A stretch of 47,284 bases of DNA, taken from positions 1 to 47,284 of the forward strand of contig LSIB01000186.1 in assembly GCA_001556025.1 (NCBI GenBank), written 5' to 3'. The notes beneath the pieces were generated by a model. That model worked only from the letters and a program-made list of their open reading frames with translations. It ran no database searches and was not told the DNA's origin. This DNA comes from Rhizobiales bacterium CCH3-A5. GTDB taxonomy: Bacteria > Pseudomonadota > Alphaproteobacteria > Rhizobiales > Beijerinckiaceae. Each line of letters opens with the position of its first letter. The stretch's first letter is position 1. Positions 7,972 through 16,146 of this stretch are shown in pieces. A program made the position numbers and the translations under genes.

Positions 7972-8238
7972 GATGATTGACCTAGTCAGATAGTCAGAGG
8001 ATAGCGGCTATGGGCCCACGGCGCCAGTCCTCTTAAGCGAGATATGATTGCCGGTTGCGATCAGCCGACCGCGACCCGTCCCTTCTGACGGTCTTGGCCG
8101 GGACGGCATCGGCTGCAACGGCTTTGCCGTCTTCCACTTCGTTCCAGCCCTTCGGGTGCATCCATCGCCTGACCCCCGGCCTTCCGACCGACGTGACGAG
8201 GTCGCGATCGGCTCGGCCTCTACGATGGAGGTTGCATC

Positions 8239-9165
8239 ATGGGCAGGTCAGAAGAGAAGCCGCGCGCGGATATCTACGCGCGCATCACCGACAGGATCGT
8301 CGCCGATCTGGAGAAAGGCGTGCGCCCCTGGATGCAGCCATGGCGCTCAGGCAACGGCAGCGGAGGCGTGACGCGGCCGCTGCGGCACAACGGTTTGCCC
8401 TATAGCGGGATGAACGTGCTTTTGCTCTGGTCTGAAGCCGCGGCGCGCGGCTTCGCCTCGCCAGTTTGGATGACGTTCAAGCAGGCGCTCGAACTTGGCG
8501 GCGCTGTGCGCAAGGGGGAGACTGGCTCGACGGTTGTCTTCGCCAGCCGCTTCAAGAAAACCGAAACCGACGCCTCAGGCGACGCTGTCGATCGCGAGAT
8601 CCCGTTCCTCAAATCCTACACGGTCTTCAACGCCGAGCAGATCGACGGCCTACCCGACCACCATCGCTCGCAGGCTGAACCTTCGCGCGATCCGATCGAG
8701 CGGATCGACGATGCCGATCGCTTCTTCGCCGCGACCGGCGCCGTCATTCGACATGGCGGCGACCGCGCTTACTACCGTCCGGCGACGGACCATATCCAGA
8801 TGCCGCCTTTTGCGACGTTTCGCGACGGGGGTTCCTATGTAGCGACGCTGAGCCATGAGGCGACGCACTGGACAGCGGCGCCACATCGCGCGAACCGCGA
8901 TCTCACCCGCTACAGCAAGGATCGGAGCGAGCGGGCGCGCGAGGAGCTGATCGCGGAACTGGGAAGCTGCTTCCTCTGCGCCGATCTCGGCAGTGCGCCG
9001 GAGCTGGAGCCGCGTCCAGATCACGCCAGCTATCTCGCCTCCTGGCTGGAGGTTCTGTCGAGCGACAAGCGCTTCATCTTTGCAGCCGCGGCGCATGCAC
9101 AGCGGGCCGTCGCTTATCTTCACGGGCTCCAGCCGCAGACCGGCTCGATCCCGGAGGCTGCGTGA
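8239..9165 (+). CDS. ardC: ArdC-family antirestriction protein with zincin domain
   Basis: 308 residues, normal family length. The N-terminal ssDNA-binding domain (formerly DUF1738) includes RITDRIVADLEKGVRPWMQPW and SGMNVLLLW. The C-terminal metallopeptidase-like domain carries HEATH (H206, E207, H210) followed by a downstream Glu in EELIAELGS. ArdC proteins protect incoming single-stranded plasmid DNA from restriction during conjugation. The location between VapBC and ParAB on a relaxase-bearing element fits this role. The start at 8239 has GGAGG about 7 bases upstream. Confidence 0.9.
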   Translation: MGRSEEKPRADIYARITDRIVADLEKGVRPWMQPWRSGNGSGGVTRPLRHNGLPYSGMNVLLLWSEAAARGFASPVWMTFKQALELGGAVRKGETGSTVVFASRFKKTETDASGDAVDREIPFLKSYTVFNAEQIDGLPDHHRSQAEPSRDPIERIDDADRFFAATGAVIRHGGDRAYYRPATDHIQMPPFATFRDGGSYVATLSHEATHWTAAPHRANRDLTRYSKDRSERAREELIAELGSCFLCADLGSAPELEPRPDHASYLASWLEVLSSDKRFIFAAAAHAQRAVAYLHGLQPQTGSIPEAA

Positions 9166-9517
9166 GTGGTCAAGCTCGATGATGCCGGATGCAGTTCGGG
9201 AGCAGTGAATGGCGCTGGCGCCACGCGGTTCCCGGCTGTTTCCAAGGGTCTTGCGTCCACTGCGTCCTCGTTGGGCATGTCTGACCGGAGTCCGTCGTCG
9301 CTGGCGCGTCGTCTCGCTCTCAAACCTGCAACGGCCATCCGCAACTTTCTTCCCCTGGGCCCAGCGGTCCCATTCCTCGCGGGACAAGAAAGCCGTCCCC
9401 GGCCGTCCTTCACTGCGTTGCGGCCCCTTCGGGATGCAGGTCGAGCGCCTCCGGTCTTTCGACTGCCATCGAGGCCGCGATGGGCGATAGCCTCGAGCAA
9501 CCAGAAGGAATTACGCC
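9166..9517 (+). other. 352-base GC-rich leader without a gene
   Basis: No frame here has a family signature. The stretch resembles the leader before ardC: both contain CCCTTCGGG followed by a GCATC or GATGC word (near 8149 and 9424). It ends with AGAAGGAATT before the DUF736 start. I see no classical sigma-70 promoter. Confidence 0.35.
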
Positions 9518-9826
9518 ATGGCGATCATCGGCAGCTTCACTTCGAACGGCGACGGCTTCAACGGCACGATCAAGACCCTCAACCTCAACGTCAAAGCCAA
9601 GATGGTGCGTCCGGAGCGGTCGTCCGAGAAGGGTCCGGCCTTCCGAATCCTCGCGGGCAACGTAGAGTTCGGCGCGGCATGGCAGAAGACCTCGACCGAA
9701 GGCCGGGGCTATCTCTCGGTCAAGCTCGACGATCCGAGCTTCCCGGCCGCCATCTACGCCACATTGATTGAGGTCGAGGGCAGCGACGGCCTCCAGCTCA
9801 TCTGGTCCCGGCCAACCCGCGACTGA
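9518..9826 (+). CDS. DUF736-family protein
   Basis: 102 residues starting [18 protein letters not shown], the diagnostic beginning of DUF736 proteins, followed by a small beta-rich fold ([21 protein letters not shown]). DUF736 proteins are small and abundant on alphaproteobacterial plasmids and integrative conjugative elements, near ArdC and mobilisation genes. Their role is unknown; regulation or DNA binding has been suggested. The ribosome-binding site AGAAGGA is visible. Confidence 0.9.
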   Translation: MAIIGSFTSNGDGFNGTIKTLNLNVKAKMVRPERSSEKGPAFRILAGNVEFGAAWQKTSTEGRGYLSVKLDDPSFPAAIYATLIEVEGSDGLQLIWSRPTRD

Positions 9827-9841
9827 GCCTCCAGTCCAAGA

Positions 9842-9865
9842 TGGCCCCGCCGTGAGGCGGGGCCA
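9842..9865 (+). terminator. Hairpin after the DUF736 gene
   Basis: TGGCCCCGCC (9842-9851) pairs perfectly with GGCGGGGCCA (9856-9865) around GTGA. It starts 15 bases after the stop. There is no T run, so it may be an RNA-stability or Rho-assisted element. Confidence 0.5.
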
Positions 9866-9928
9866 ATCCTCGAGCCCCCCGGCCGCGCCGGCGAAACCAC
9901 CTCGCCTTTTCCCTCGTCAGTCCTCTTG

Positions 9929-10070
9929 TTGGTTCAAACCAAAGCCGACACCTAGGAGCCGTCAGCGCACGGATGGTTTGAACCGCATCCGACACGCTGA
10001 AACTGCGATCCGGTGATTTGTGGTTCAAACCATATCTCGGCATTTGTTGGTTCAAACCACACATGGTTCA
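9929..10070. repeat. parS: Cluster of four palindromic sites, candidate parS centromere
   Basis: Four copies of TGGTT-NN-AACC(A) lie here: TTGGTTCAAACCAA at 9929-9942, TGGTTTGAACC at 9974-9984, TGGTTCAAACCA at 10021-10032 and TGGTTCAAACCA at 10048-10059. A half-site TGGTTCA follows at 10064-10070. Two more full sites flank parA and parB. Repeated palindromes around a parAB operon are the hallmark of a partition centromere bound by ParB. They could alternatively be iterons or operators. The remaining gap 10071-10307 is GC-rich leader with an AAATGC-TTC-GCATTT stem near 10188. Confidence 0.6.
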
Positions 10071-10307
10071 TCGTGCGATCTTCGCCGTGTCAGCGGCCCT
10101 GGTGCTTCCCGCGTGAACTGGAGGGGCTCTCTGGTCGTGCCATGGTACGGCCGGCGGAGCCCGCCTCAAGGACGCGAGGTACCCCCAAAATGCTTCGCAT
10201 TTCGGCTCCCCCACGCGCCGCCTCCGGCGGTCGGCTGCGCCGATCCTTGACCCGGTCTCCGCCGACGCGTGGCGCGCCTTCGTCCATTCGAGACGAAGGA
10301 GGTTCTC

Positions 10308-10514
10308 ATGACCATGCCGATCGATCAGCAGATTGCCGAACTCAAGGCCGAACTGAACAATGCCTGCCTGACACCGCGCGAGCGGCGCGAGGCAAAGCGC
10401 GAGCTTGAGTTCCTGACCGAGCAAGACCGCAGCGTTGCGGAGACGGGGTACTTCGCGGATGTCGAGGGCTGGGCTTCGGTCCACGCTGCCGAGCTTGCCG
10501 CACTGCCATTCTGA
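10308..10514 (+). CDS. Small conserved hypothetical protein
   Basis: 68 residues from the ATG at 10308, behind a good GAAGGAGG site. The upstream in-frame start at 10269 would put the ribosome-binding site inside the gene. The sequence MTMPIDQQIAELKAEL followed by LTPRERREAKRELEFL is a charged helical hairpin. It is followed by a strong Rho-independent terminator, so it is a monocistronic unit. Function unknown. Confidence 0.65.
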   Translation: MTMPIDQQIAELKAELNNACLTPRERREAKRELEFLTEQDRSVAETGYFADVEGWASVHAAELAALPF

Positions 10515-10532
10515 GCATCACGATCCGAGACG

Positions 10533-10567
10533 GCCGGTCTGACGCAACGTGCGTCAGGCCGGCTTTT
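10533..10567 (+). terminator. Rho-independent terminator
   Basis: GCCGGTCTGACGCA (10533-10546) pairs with TGCGTCAGGCCGGC (10550-10563), with one G-U pair and an ACG loop, followed by TTTTC. It terminates the 10308-10514 transcript and insulates the parA promoter. Confidence 0.85.
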
Positions 10568-10633
10568 CGTATGTCGCCCTGGCCTGCGCTTGCTCTGCTG
10601 CGCGCAGGCTTGGCGTCTATGGCCTCTTACCGG

Positions 10634-10649
10634 TGTGGTTTAAACCACA
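10634..10649. promoter_or_regulatory. Perfect 16-bp palindrome upstream of parA
   Basis: TGTGGTTTAAACCACA is a perfect palindrome, 73 bases before the parA ATG. It is the longest and most symmetric member of the TGGTT-NN-AACCA family. It could be a parS site and/or an operator for autoregulation of parAB. Confidence 0.6.
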
Positions 10650-10722
10650 TGGTCACGTCATCGCCGCGATCTCCGGCCAGAACACGCTCCGATTGAAATC
10701 GTCGGGGCTCTGTCGCGTTCGC

Positions 10723-11466
10723 ATGAAGATCATCGTGATCAACAACCAGAAGGGCGGCGTCGGTAAGACGACGCTTGCCGTGCATCTCGCCTGGCACCTG
10801 GCCGAAACCGGCAGCCGCGTGCTGCTGATCGACGCGGATGCCCAGGGCAACGCCACCGATACGATGAAGCGTCATCGTGGCGGCGTGACTGCCGCCGAGT
10901 TGTTCCGACAGGGCAGGGCTGCAGTCGCTGGTGGGGCAGACGGCATCACGCTCGCGGCTTCTGACAGCTCCCTCACCGATGTCGATCGCGGCGATTCAGC
11001 CGGCATCCAGCAGTTCCGCGACAACCTCCGGGCCGGCAGTGCGGCTTTCGACGTCTGCGTCATCGACACGCCGCCATCGCTCGGCTTGCGAAGCGTGGCC
11101 GCGCTGGTTTCAGCGAGTCATGTGTTGTCGCCGATCTATCTCGAGGATTACTCGGTGAAGGGCGTGAAAGGCCTGCTCCAGACCGTGATCGGCGTGCAGA
11201 AGCGCTATGGCCGGTCGGACATGAAGTTCCTCGGGCTGCTGCCGTCGAACTTCAACACCAAGTCGCCGCGCCAGCGGGCGCATCTCGACCAGCTTTTGCG
11301 CGAGGCCGGCAAATACGTTTTTCCTGGCCATATCGTCGCGCGCGACGGCTATGCGGAAGCGGTCGCCGACGGCGTGCCCGTGTGGAAGCTGAAGAAGCGC
11401 TCGGCGCAGGAGGCCGGCCGTGAAATCCGCCTCGTGCTGTCGCGCATCGTCGAGCAGATGGGTTGA
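10723..11466 (+). CDS. parA: ParA-type partition ATPase
   Basis: 247 residues. The deviant Walker A motif KGGVGKTT lies at about residues 10-17. DADAQGN follows, and Walker B is CVIDTPPSLG. These mark a small ParA/MinD-type ATPase lacking an N-terminal DNA-binding extension (type Ib-like length). With ParB and centromere sites it would move or anchor the element at cell division. The start at 10723 is set by homology; the ribosome-binding site is weak, and the upstream frame to 10549 runs through the palindrome at 10634. parB follows after 4 bases. Confidence 0.9.
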   Translation: MKIIVINNQKGGVGKTTLAVHLAWHLAETGSRVLLIDADAQGNATDTMKRHRGGVTAAELFRQGRAAVAGGADGITLAASDSSLTDVDRGDSAGIQQFRDNLRAGSAAFDVCVIDTPPSLGLRSVAALVSASHVLSPIYLEDYSVKGVKGLLQTVIGVQKRYGRSDMKFLGLLPSNFNTKSPRQRAHLDQLLREAGKYVFPGHIVARDGYAEAVADGVPVWKLKKRSAQEAGREIRLVLSRIVEQMG

Positions 11467-11470
11467 TGGC

Positions 11471-12421
11471 ATGGCGCTGGATCTGAGCTTCAAGGACCTT
11501 GCGGATGTCGCTGCCGGCGACGCGTCGGATGGCCGGCCGCTCAAGGTCGCGCTGGACCTGATCGACGAGGATCCTGATCAGCCGCGGCGCGAGTTTCCCG
11601 AGGAGGAACTACAGAACCTGGCGGCGTCGATCCGGATTGAGGGCATCCTCCAGCCGATCGTAGTTAGGCGCTCGGAGAAGGTCGGGCGCTTCATCATCGT
11701 GATGGGCGCACGGCGCTACCGAGCGGCGAAGCTCGCCGAGCTTACCGAGGTGCCCATCTTCATTCAGGTCGCGGATGAAGCGAACCCGTACGCCCAGATG
11801 GTCGAGAACATCCAGCGTGATGATCTCAAGGCGAGCGAGATCGCACGCTTCATCACGGCGCGGCTCGAGGCCGGTGAGAAGCAGACCGAGGTCGCGCGAC
11901 GTCTCGGCAAACCGCGCGACTGGGTTTCGCGCTATGGCGCGGTGCCGAAGATGCCGCCCTTCCTGCAGGAGATGCTGGCAACGAGTTCGATCCGCGCCGT
12001 CTATGAACTCTATCAGGCTTGGCGGCAGGCTCCGGGAGATGTCGAGCGGGCGATCGAGGACCGCACGGCCTTCACCGATGCCCAGGCGAGAGAGTTCGCG
12101 GCGACGGTCCGATCATCCGGCACGCCGCCGGCAACGATCGATGCGAGGGCTGAGGAGCCGGATGGCTCCATGGAGCGCGCCGAGCCGAGTGGTCGACCTG
12201 ACCGGAGTGCGCGCACTCCCGCAGCGATAGCGCCGCAATCGCGTCCTGCGGCTAAGGGGGTGGCTGTTGTGCGGGTCCGTGTCGGCAAGCGGCGCGGTGC
12301 GTTGGTGCTCGACGATACCATGGCGAGGAGCCAAGGGTTCGCGCGCGTCGCATTCGATGACGGCTCGGTTGAGGATGCGGGCGTGACCGCGCTTCGGATC
12401 GAAGCGGTTCTCATCGGCTGA
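11471..12421 (+). CDS. parB: ParB-type partition protein
   Basis: 316 residues. The N-terminal ParB/sulfiredoxin-like domain shows DEDPDQPRREFPEEELQNLAAS, GILQPIVVRR and GARRYRAAKLA, then the clamp motif ENIQRDDLKASEIARFI. A helix-turn-helix region follows (QTEVARRLGKPRDWVSRYGA). The C-terminus (about 230-316) is linker plus a small beta-rich domain. The start at 11471 gives a 4-base gap to parA. ParB of this type binds parS and acts with ParA; the palindrome at 12450 lies just after its stop. Confidence 0.9.
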   Translation: MALDLSFKDLADVAAGDASDGRPLKVALDLIDEDPDQPRREFPEEELQNLAASIRIEGILQPIVVRRSEKVGRFIIVMGARRYRAAKLAELTEVPIFIQVADEANPYAQMVENIQRDDLKASEIARFITARLEAGEKQTEVARRLGKPRDWVSRYGAVPKMPPFLQEMLATSSIRAVYELYQAWRQAPGDVERAIEDRTAFTDAQAREFAATVRSSGTPPATIDARAEEPDGSMERAEPSGRPDRSARTPAAIAPQSRPAAKGVAVVRVRVGKRRGALVLDDTMARSQGFARVAFDDGSVEDAGVTALRIEAVLIG

Positions 12422-12449
12422 CATTGCGAGACCAGCGCCTCGACCGCCA

Positions 12450-12465
12450 TGTGGTTTGAACCACA
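12450..12465. promoter_or_regulatory. 16-bp palindromic site downstream of parB
   Basis: TGTGGTTTGAACCACA has 7-bp arms and a TG centre and matches the site at 10634 at all but one position. It lies 29 bases after the parB stop and upstream of the candidate oriT, so it may be a parS copy on the other side of the operon. Confidence 0.6.
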
Positions 12466-12599
12466 CTTCGTCGTTCCAGGGCCGGTCTCATTCCCCAATC
12501 CAGCGACAGCATCGCCGGTTTGCTGTGGGCCGCCGAGAGCGCTCATCAGCTGCCCCTTCACGAATCGTTAACCGAGGTGGATTGTTAAGAGTCGTTGGT

Positions 12600-12680
12600 T
12601 GAGTTTCTAGTGCAGGATAGGCTTGCCGCCAGCGAATTATTACGCCAGTTTGGCGTGGCGACGCGCTTCGGCGCGTCGCT
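12600..12680 (-). other. oriT: Candidate origin of transfer (oriT)
   Basis: On the minus strand 12622-12611 reads GCCTATCCTGCA, close to the RP4-type nic region (CCTATCCTG with nicking after G, here between 12613 and 12612). Beside it are two perfect hairpins: ACGCCA-GTT-TGGCGT (12642-12656) and GCGACGCGC-TTCG-GCGCGTCGC (12658-12679). The site lies directly upstream of mobC and a MOBP relaxase gene, the usual place. The intergenic gap 12422-12709 has no gene. Confidence 0.6.
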
Positions 12681-12709
12681 GGTTTTGGGTGCGGTGAGAG
12701 GGCGTCACG

Positions 12710-13219
12710 ATGCCGACGTTGACGTTGAGGGTTTCGGAGGAGTTGGCGCTTCAGTTCGCGGCCTTAGCGGCGACTGAGGGCGGCAAGTCGGCGTTGATCC
12801 GGAGGCTGCTTGAGAGCGCAGTCGGTGCGCCGGAATCGAAGCGAGCGCCGGTCGCGGTCGGTACGCCGCAGAAGGTGACCGTGCGCTTCCGCGAGAGCGA
12901 GCTGCGTCAGGTTGGTGAGATGGCTACTGTGCGCGGGATGACGCGGACGCAGTGGATCACGTCGCTGGTTCGGTCGCGTCTTGGCGCGCCAGCGCAGCAG
13001 TCGGAGGGCGAGCGGGAGGCACTGCGGACGATTGCTCGGGAGCTCAGTCGGATCGGAGGCAACATCAATCAGATCGCTCGTGCAGCCAACCGTAGCGAGC
13101 TCGATCCAGGGGCCGACAGTTGGAAGGTGCTGAGCGAGGCCCAAGGCGCGCTTCAGGCGCTACAGGGCGAATTGAAAGAGGTTCTGGATCGAACCAGCAC
13201 CTATTGGGAAGGCCGATGA
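12710..13219 (+). CDS. mobC: MobC-like relaxosome accessory protein
   Basis: 169 residues. The N-terminal part resembles a ribbon-helix-helix DNA-binding domain (LTLRVSEELALQFAALAA). The C-terminal motif ELSRIGGNINQIARAAN is typical of plasmid mobilisation proteins MobC. Such proteins bind oriT and help the relaxase open the nic site. The gene overlaps the relaxase gene by 4 bases or ends adjacent to its second ATG (ATGATGA at 13216-13222). Confidence 0.85.
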   Translation: MPTLTLRVSEELALQFAALAATEGGKSALIRRLLESAVGAPESKRAPVAVGTPQKVTVRFRESELRQVGEMATVRGMTRTQWITSLVRSRLGAPAQQSEGEREALRTIARELSRIGGNINQIARAANRSELDPGADSWKVLSEAQGALQALQGELKEVLDRTSTYWEGR

Positions 13220-14277
13220 TGAGCGGGAAGCATGCCAAAGAGCTTCTCGATGATCTTCCGCCGATCTCCTACGTCTGGCGGACGCCGGTACGCCGGCCGC
13301 GTGTGTCCGAGGCCGACATTCCAGACCCAGTCGCGCCTCAGCGGGTCACGCCGGCGATGCGGGCGCGGCTTGAACGAATCGTGGGCCGGGCGCCGGAGGT
13401 GATGGTGAAGATCACCGGACGGACCAAGGACGCCGGACATCTTAAATCTCATCTCGAATACATCATGCGCAATGGCGAACTGACGGCGGAGACCGAGCAG
13501 GGTTCGTTGATGCAGGGCCGAGAGGGTCTCAGGGATCTCCAGCTACGCTGGACGGACGACGCGGTGCTGGACGACAAGCGCCGCCGCGATGGCAGCGTGT
13601 CGGTCAACGTCATCCTGTCGATGCCGCCGGGCACCGATCCGATCGCGGTGAAAGACGCCGTGCGGGCGTTTGCTATCGGGACGTTCGAAGCGAACCACGA
13701 CTATGTCTTCGTGCAGCACCTCGATGATAAGCACCCGCATGTGCATCTGACGGTGCGCTCGCAGGGCTACAACGGAAAGCGCCTGAACCCCCGAAAGGCC
13801 GATCTGGCGACCTGGCGCGAGCGGTTTGCCGGCGAGCTACGGCTACGCGGCGTCGCGGCCGAGGCCACGCCGCGGCGGACGCGGGGGAAGGTGCGCAAGC
13901 ACGACAAGGGGACGGTGGTGGCGCTGCGTCGGCGCGGTGTGGTCCCGGACACCGACAAGGGGGCTCGGGACGATGTCGTTCGAGCGGCGAAGGGTGGCGG
14001 CTCGGGTTCGCGGCCTTGGGAGGCTAAGGCTCGAGAACGGCAGGCCAAGATCCGGGCACAATACCTGGCTCATGCCAAGGATTTGGAAAAGACCGGGAAG
14101 GGTAGTGATCGTGCGCTTGCGATCAAGGTGCGGGAATTTGTGGCGAAGATGCCCGATCCGGAAACGCGCCGTGAGCATCTGCTCCGGGAATTGGCAGCCG
14201 CTGCGCAACGCAAACGCACCGACCCGGCACGAGGCGAAGGTAAGCGCGAACCGGGGAAACCTCGTGGCGAGCGGTAG
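13216..14277 (+). CDS. MOBP-type relaxase (VirD2/TraI-like)
   Basis: 353 residues. Homology begins about residue 50 (RLERIVGRAPEVMVKITG). Y82 in HLKSHLEYI is a candidate nicking tyrosine. The metal-binding motif is H168-L-D-D-K-H173-P-H175-V-H177-L, followed by SQGYNGKRLNPRKADLATWR. These mark a relaxase that nicks oriT and pilots the strand. The C-terminus is basic and short with no helicase or primase domain. Two adjacent ATGs (13216, 13219) follow GGGAAGG; either may be the start. No coupling protein or secretion genes lie nearby. Confidence 0.88.
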   Translation: MMSGKHAKELLDDLPPISYVWRTPVRRPRVSEADIPDPVAPQRVTPAMRARLERIVGRAPEVMVKITGRTKDAGHLKSHLEYIMRNGELTAETEQGSLMQGREGLRDLQLRWTDDAVLDDKRRRDGSVSVNVILSMPPGTDPIAVKDAVRAFAIGTFEANHDYVFVQHLDDKHPHVHLTVRSQGYNGKRLNPRKADLATWRERFAGELRLRGVAAEATPRRTRGKVRKHDKGTVVALRRRGVVPDTDKGARDDVVRAAKGGGSGSRPWEAKARERQAKIRAQYLAHAKDLEKTGKGSDRALAIKVREFVAKMPDPETRREHLLRELAAAAQRKRTDPARGEGKREPGKPRGER

Positions 14278-14534
14278 GTGTGGATTAAATCATCGTTCGA
14301 GGCTGCGCGCGCGATCTTCTTGGCAAGATGCGCGCTTGAGTTGCTGTGTGAAAGGGAAGTGTGAACTTCATAGGTCGTTGATCATAGCGTGGCGACACCT
14401 AAAATCTAGAGAATTCAGCACCCATTTCAGGCGACGAGGGCTTCATCGCCACGAGAAGTTGGCCGCCCGCGCGGTTCCTCATCGAGCCGGCACAGTTTTG
14501 GACTGGCCGCTCTACAAGTGGCTTCGTCGTCCGG
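14278..14534. other. Intergenic end of the mobilisation module
   Basis: No gene is visible. TGTGGATTAAATCA at 14279-14292 is a possible degenerate copy of the TGTGGTTTAAACCACA family. A hairpin at about 14307-14335 (GCGCG.ATCTT-CTTGGC-AAGAT.CGCGC with one bulge) may end relaxase transcription. GCTGTGTGAAAG at 14343-14354 recurs upstream of the integrase fragment at 28020-28031. Confidence 0.35.
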
Positions 14535-15779
14535 CTAGGCTCCAGTCGAGAAGCCCGGATAGACGTAGGCCCGACGGATCACCTCGCAGTCGGCTTCGCT
14601 GACCCCGCAGATGCGGGCGGTCGCGTACCATTCGCGGGCCACGACTTCGGTCATCTCATCGACGAGCGCTTTCGCCTCATCGGGAGCGAGCAGAAACCGG
14701 CGGCATTCGCTCAGCAGGTTCGCCGCGTTGGCGAAGCGGCCTTGGGCACCACAGGCCATGGCAAGGTCGCGCCGTTCTTCGCCGATCGAAGGCGTCGGCG
14801 TGAGGTCGTAGGCCGGCGAAAGGCGCCAGCCGGAGCCTGGTGCAATAGCCGCGTGGTTGCGCGGGTGATCGTCGATGTTGGAGACGAGGGCGTTGAACAC
14901 CATCCTGCGGAACAGCTCGCGCGCGTCGTCGGCAGGGCGCTCGCTGATCCGGCGCAGGGTCTCGACCAGCAGCACATAGGACCAGCGCGCCCGCCCCTCG
15001 GGCGTCTCGTCGGTCTCCAGCAGGGTCAGTGCGCTGACCATCCGGGCGCGGGCGTAGCCGTCATTGACGCGCGTACGGTCGAACCGCTTGACCAGCAGCA
15101 CGTCGCGACCGCCGATGCTGGCAATCTGCGACTCGGCTGTTTGCAGGCCGCATTGGCGGGCAAGCCTAATCGTGGCGTGCTCGACCCGCGCCATGTTCCA
15201 GCGGTCGTCCGTGCGGTTGAACTTGGCCAGCCAGAGCACATCCTCGCTCTCGACCACCACCTTGGGCCGGGCGCCGCCCATAGAGGTGCCGAGCAGCAGC
15301 AGCTCCTCGACCTGCGCGGCGTCTCGAGGCGGTGCGTCCGCGAGCAGCGCGTCGGCGAGCGACTGCAGCTTTTCCAGATCCCAGGTCTTGTTGAAGTCTC
15401 GCGCTGGCGCGGGTGGCTCGACGCCGAGGCCAAAACCCAGGGCACCGGCGCGATCATCCGGCGAGTGCAGCAGGTAGTCGAGCTCGCCCATCTGCCCAAG
15501 GCCGGCGTGCTTTTCGATCACCCAGCGGCCCCAGTAGTCCGGCCCGGCGTCCCGGAGCGCGCCGAAGACACCATTCAGGCGGACCGTGTCATAGCTGGCG
15601 CGACCAAGGCGCAACTCGACCGGATCGATCTCGACGGCATCGGCACGCTCCCGATAGCGCCGGCCGTAGACAAACAGACCCGTGGTGACACCATTCCGGT
15701 TGGCCCTAAGCTCGAAGCGCCCGGCGGTGACCGCCACCGTGGCGCCCGGGAGCGTGATGTAGACATAGGCTTCCGGCAT
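14535..15779 (-). CDS. hipA: HipA-family Ser/Thr kinase toxin
   Basis: 414 residues, normal for HipA. The N-terminal subdomain includes the FVYGRRYRERADAVEIDP segment. The ATP-binding loop GTSMGGARPKVVV comes next, and LAKFNRTDD supplies the ATP-binding lysine region. Catalytic and Mg-binding motifs are NALVSNIDDHPRNHA (about residue 300) and SPAYDLTPTP. HipA toxins phosphorylate aminoacyl-tRNA synthetases or similar targets and cause growth arrest. The antitoxin gene lies 8 bases upstream. Confidence 0.88.
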   Translation of the reverse strand: MPEAYVYITLPGATVAVTAGRFELRANRNGVTTGLFVYGRRYRERADAVEIDPVELRLGRASYDTVRLNGVFGALRDAGPDYWGRWVIEKHAGLGQMGELDYLLHSPDDRAGALGFGLGVEPPAPARDFNKTWDLEKLQSLADALLADAPPRDAAQVEELLLLGTSMGGARPKVVVESEDVLWLAKFNRTDDRWNMARVEHATIRLARQCGLQTAESQIASIGGRDVLLVKRFDRTRVNDGYARARMVSALTLLETDETPEGRARWSYVLLVETLRRISERPADDARELFRRMVFNALVSNIDDHPRNHAAIAPGSGWRLSPAYDLTPTPSIGEERRDLAMACGAQGRFANAANLLSECRRFLLAPDEAKALVDEMTEVVAREWYATARICGVSEADCEVIRRAYVYPGFSTGA

Positions 15780-15787
15780 GGGCGCCC

Positions 15788-16126
15788 TCAGAAGTCGTCA
15801 TCGAGGGGCTGGGGCGTGCTGGCGTTGCGGCGCTCGCGCAGGCTCGCCAAGCGCAGGCCTTCGTCGTCCGTGGCGGGATCGGCGAGCGACCCCAGGCGCT
15901 CGACCAGGCCGTAGGACCACAGCAGGGCGGTATAGATGGCGATGCTGGTGGACGGCTTGCCGTGCTCGGCCTCGCCGACCACCTCTCGGCTAGCGCCGAT
16001 GCGCTTGGCGACATCGGCAAGGGTGATATTCCGGCGCAGGCGCGCCGTGCGCAGGTTCGCGCCCAGGCGCTTCAAGGCCGTCTCCACCTCATAGGGCGGG
16101 GTGCTTAACAGGTGACCGCGACCCAT
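15788..16126 (-). CDS. hipB: HipB-like XRE-family antitoxin
   Basis: 112 residues from the ATG at 16126, which has GGAGG about 8 bases upstream; a GTG at 16141 would place this site inside the gene. The helix-turn-helix is LGANLRTARLRRNITLADVAKRIGASREVVGEAEHG, here longer than quoted usually (residues about 20-55). The acidic C-terminal tail ends in PLDDDF. It probably represses hipBA by binding the palindromes at 16153-16201. Confidence 0.85.
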   Translation of the reverse strand: MGRGHLLSTPPYEVETALKRLGANLRTARLRRNITLADVAKRIGASREVVGEAEHGKPSTSIAIYTALLWSYGLVERLGSLADPATDDEGLRLASLRERRNASTPQPLDDDF

Positions 16127-16146
16127 TAGGAGTTCCTCCACGGTCC

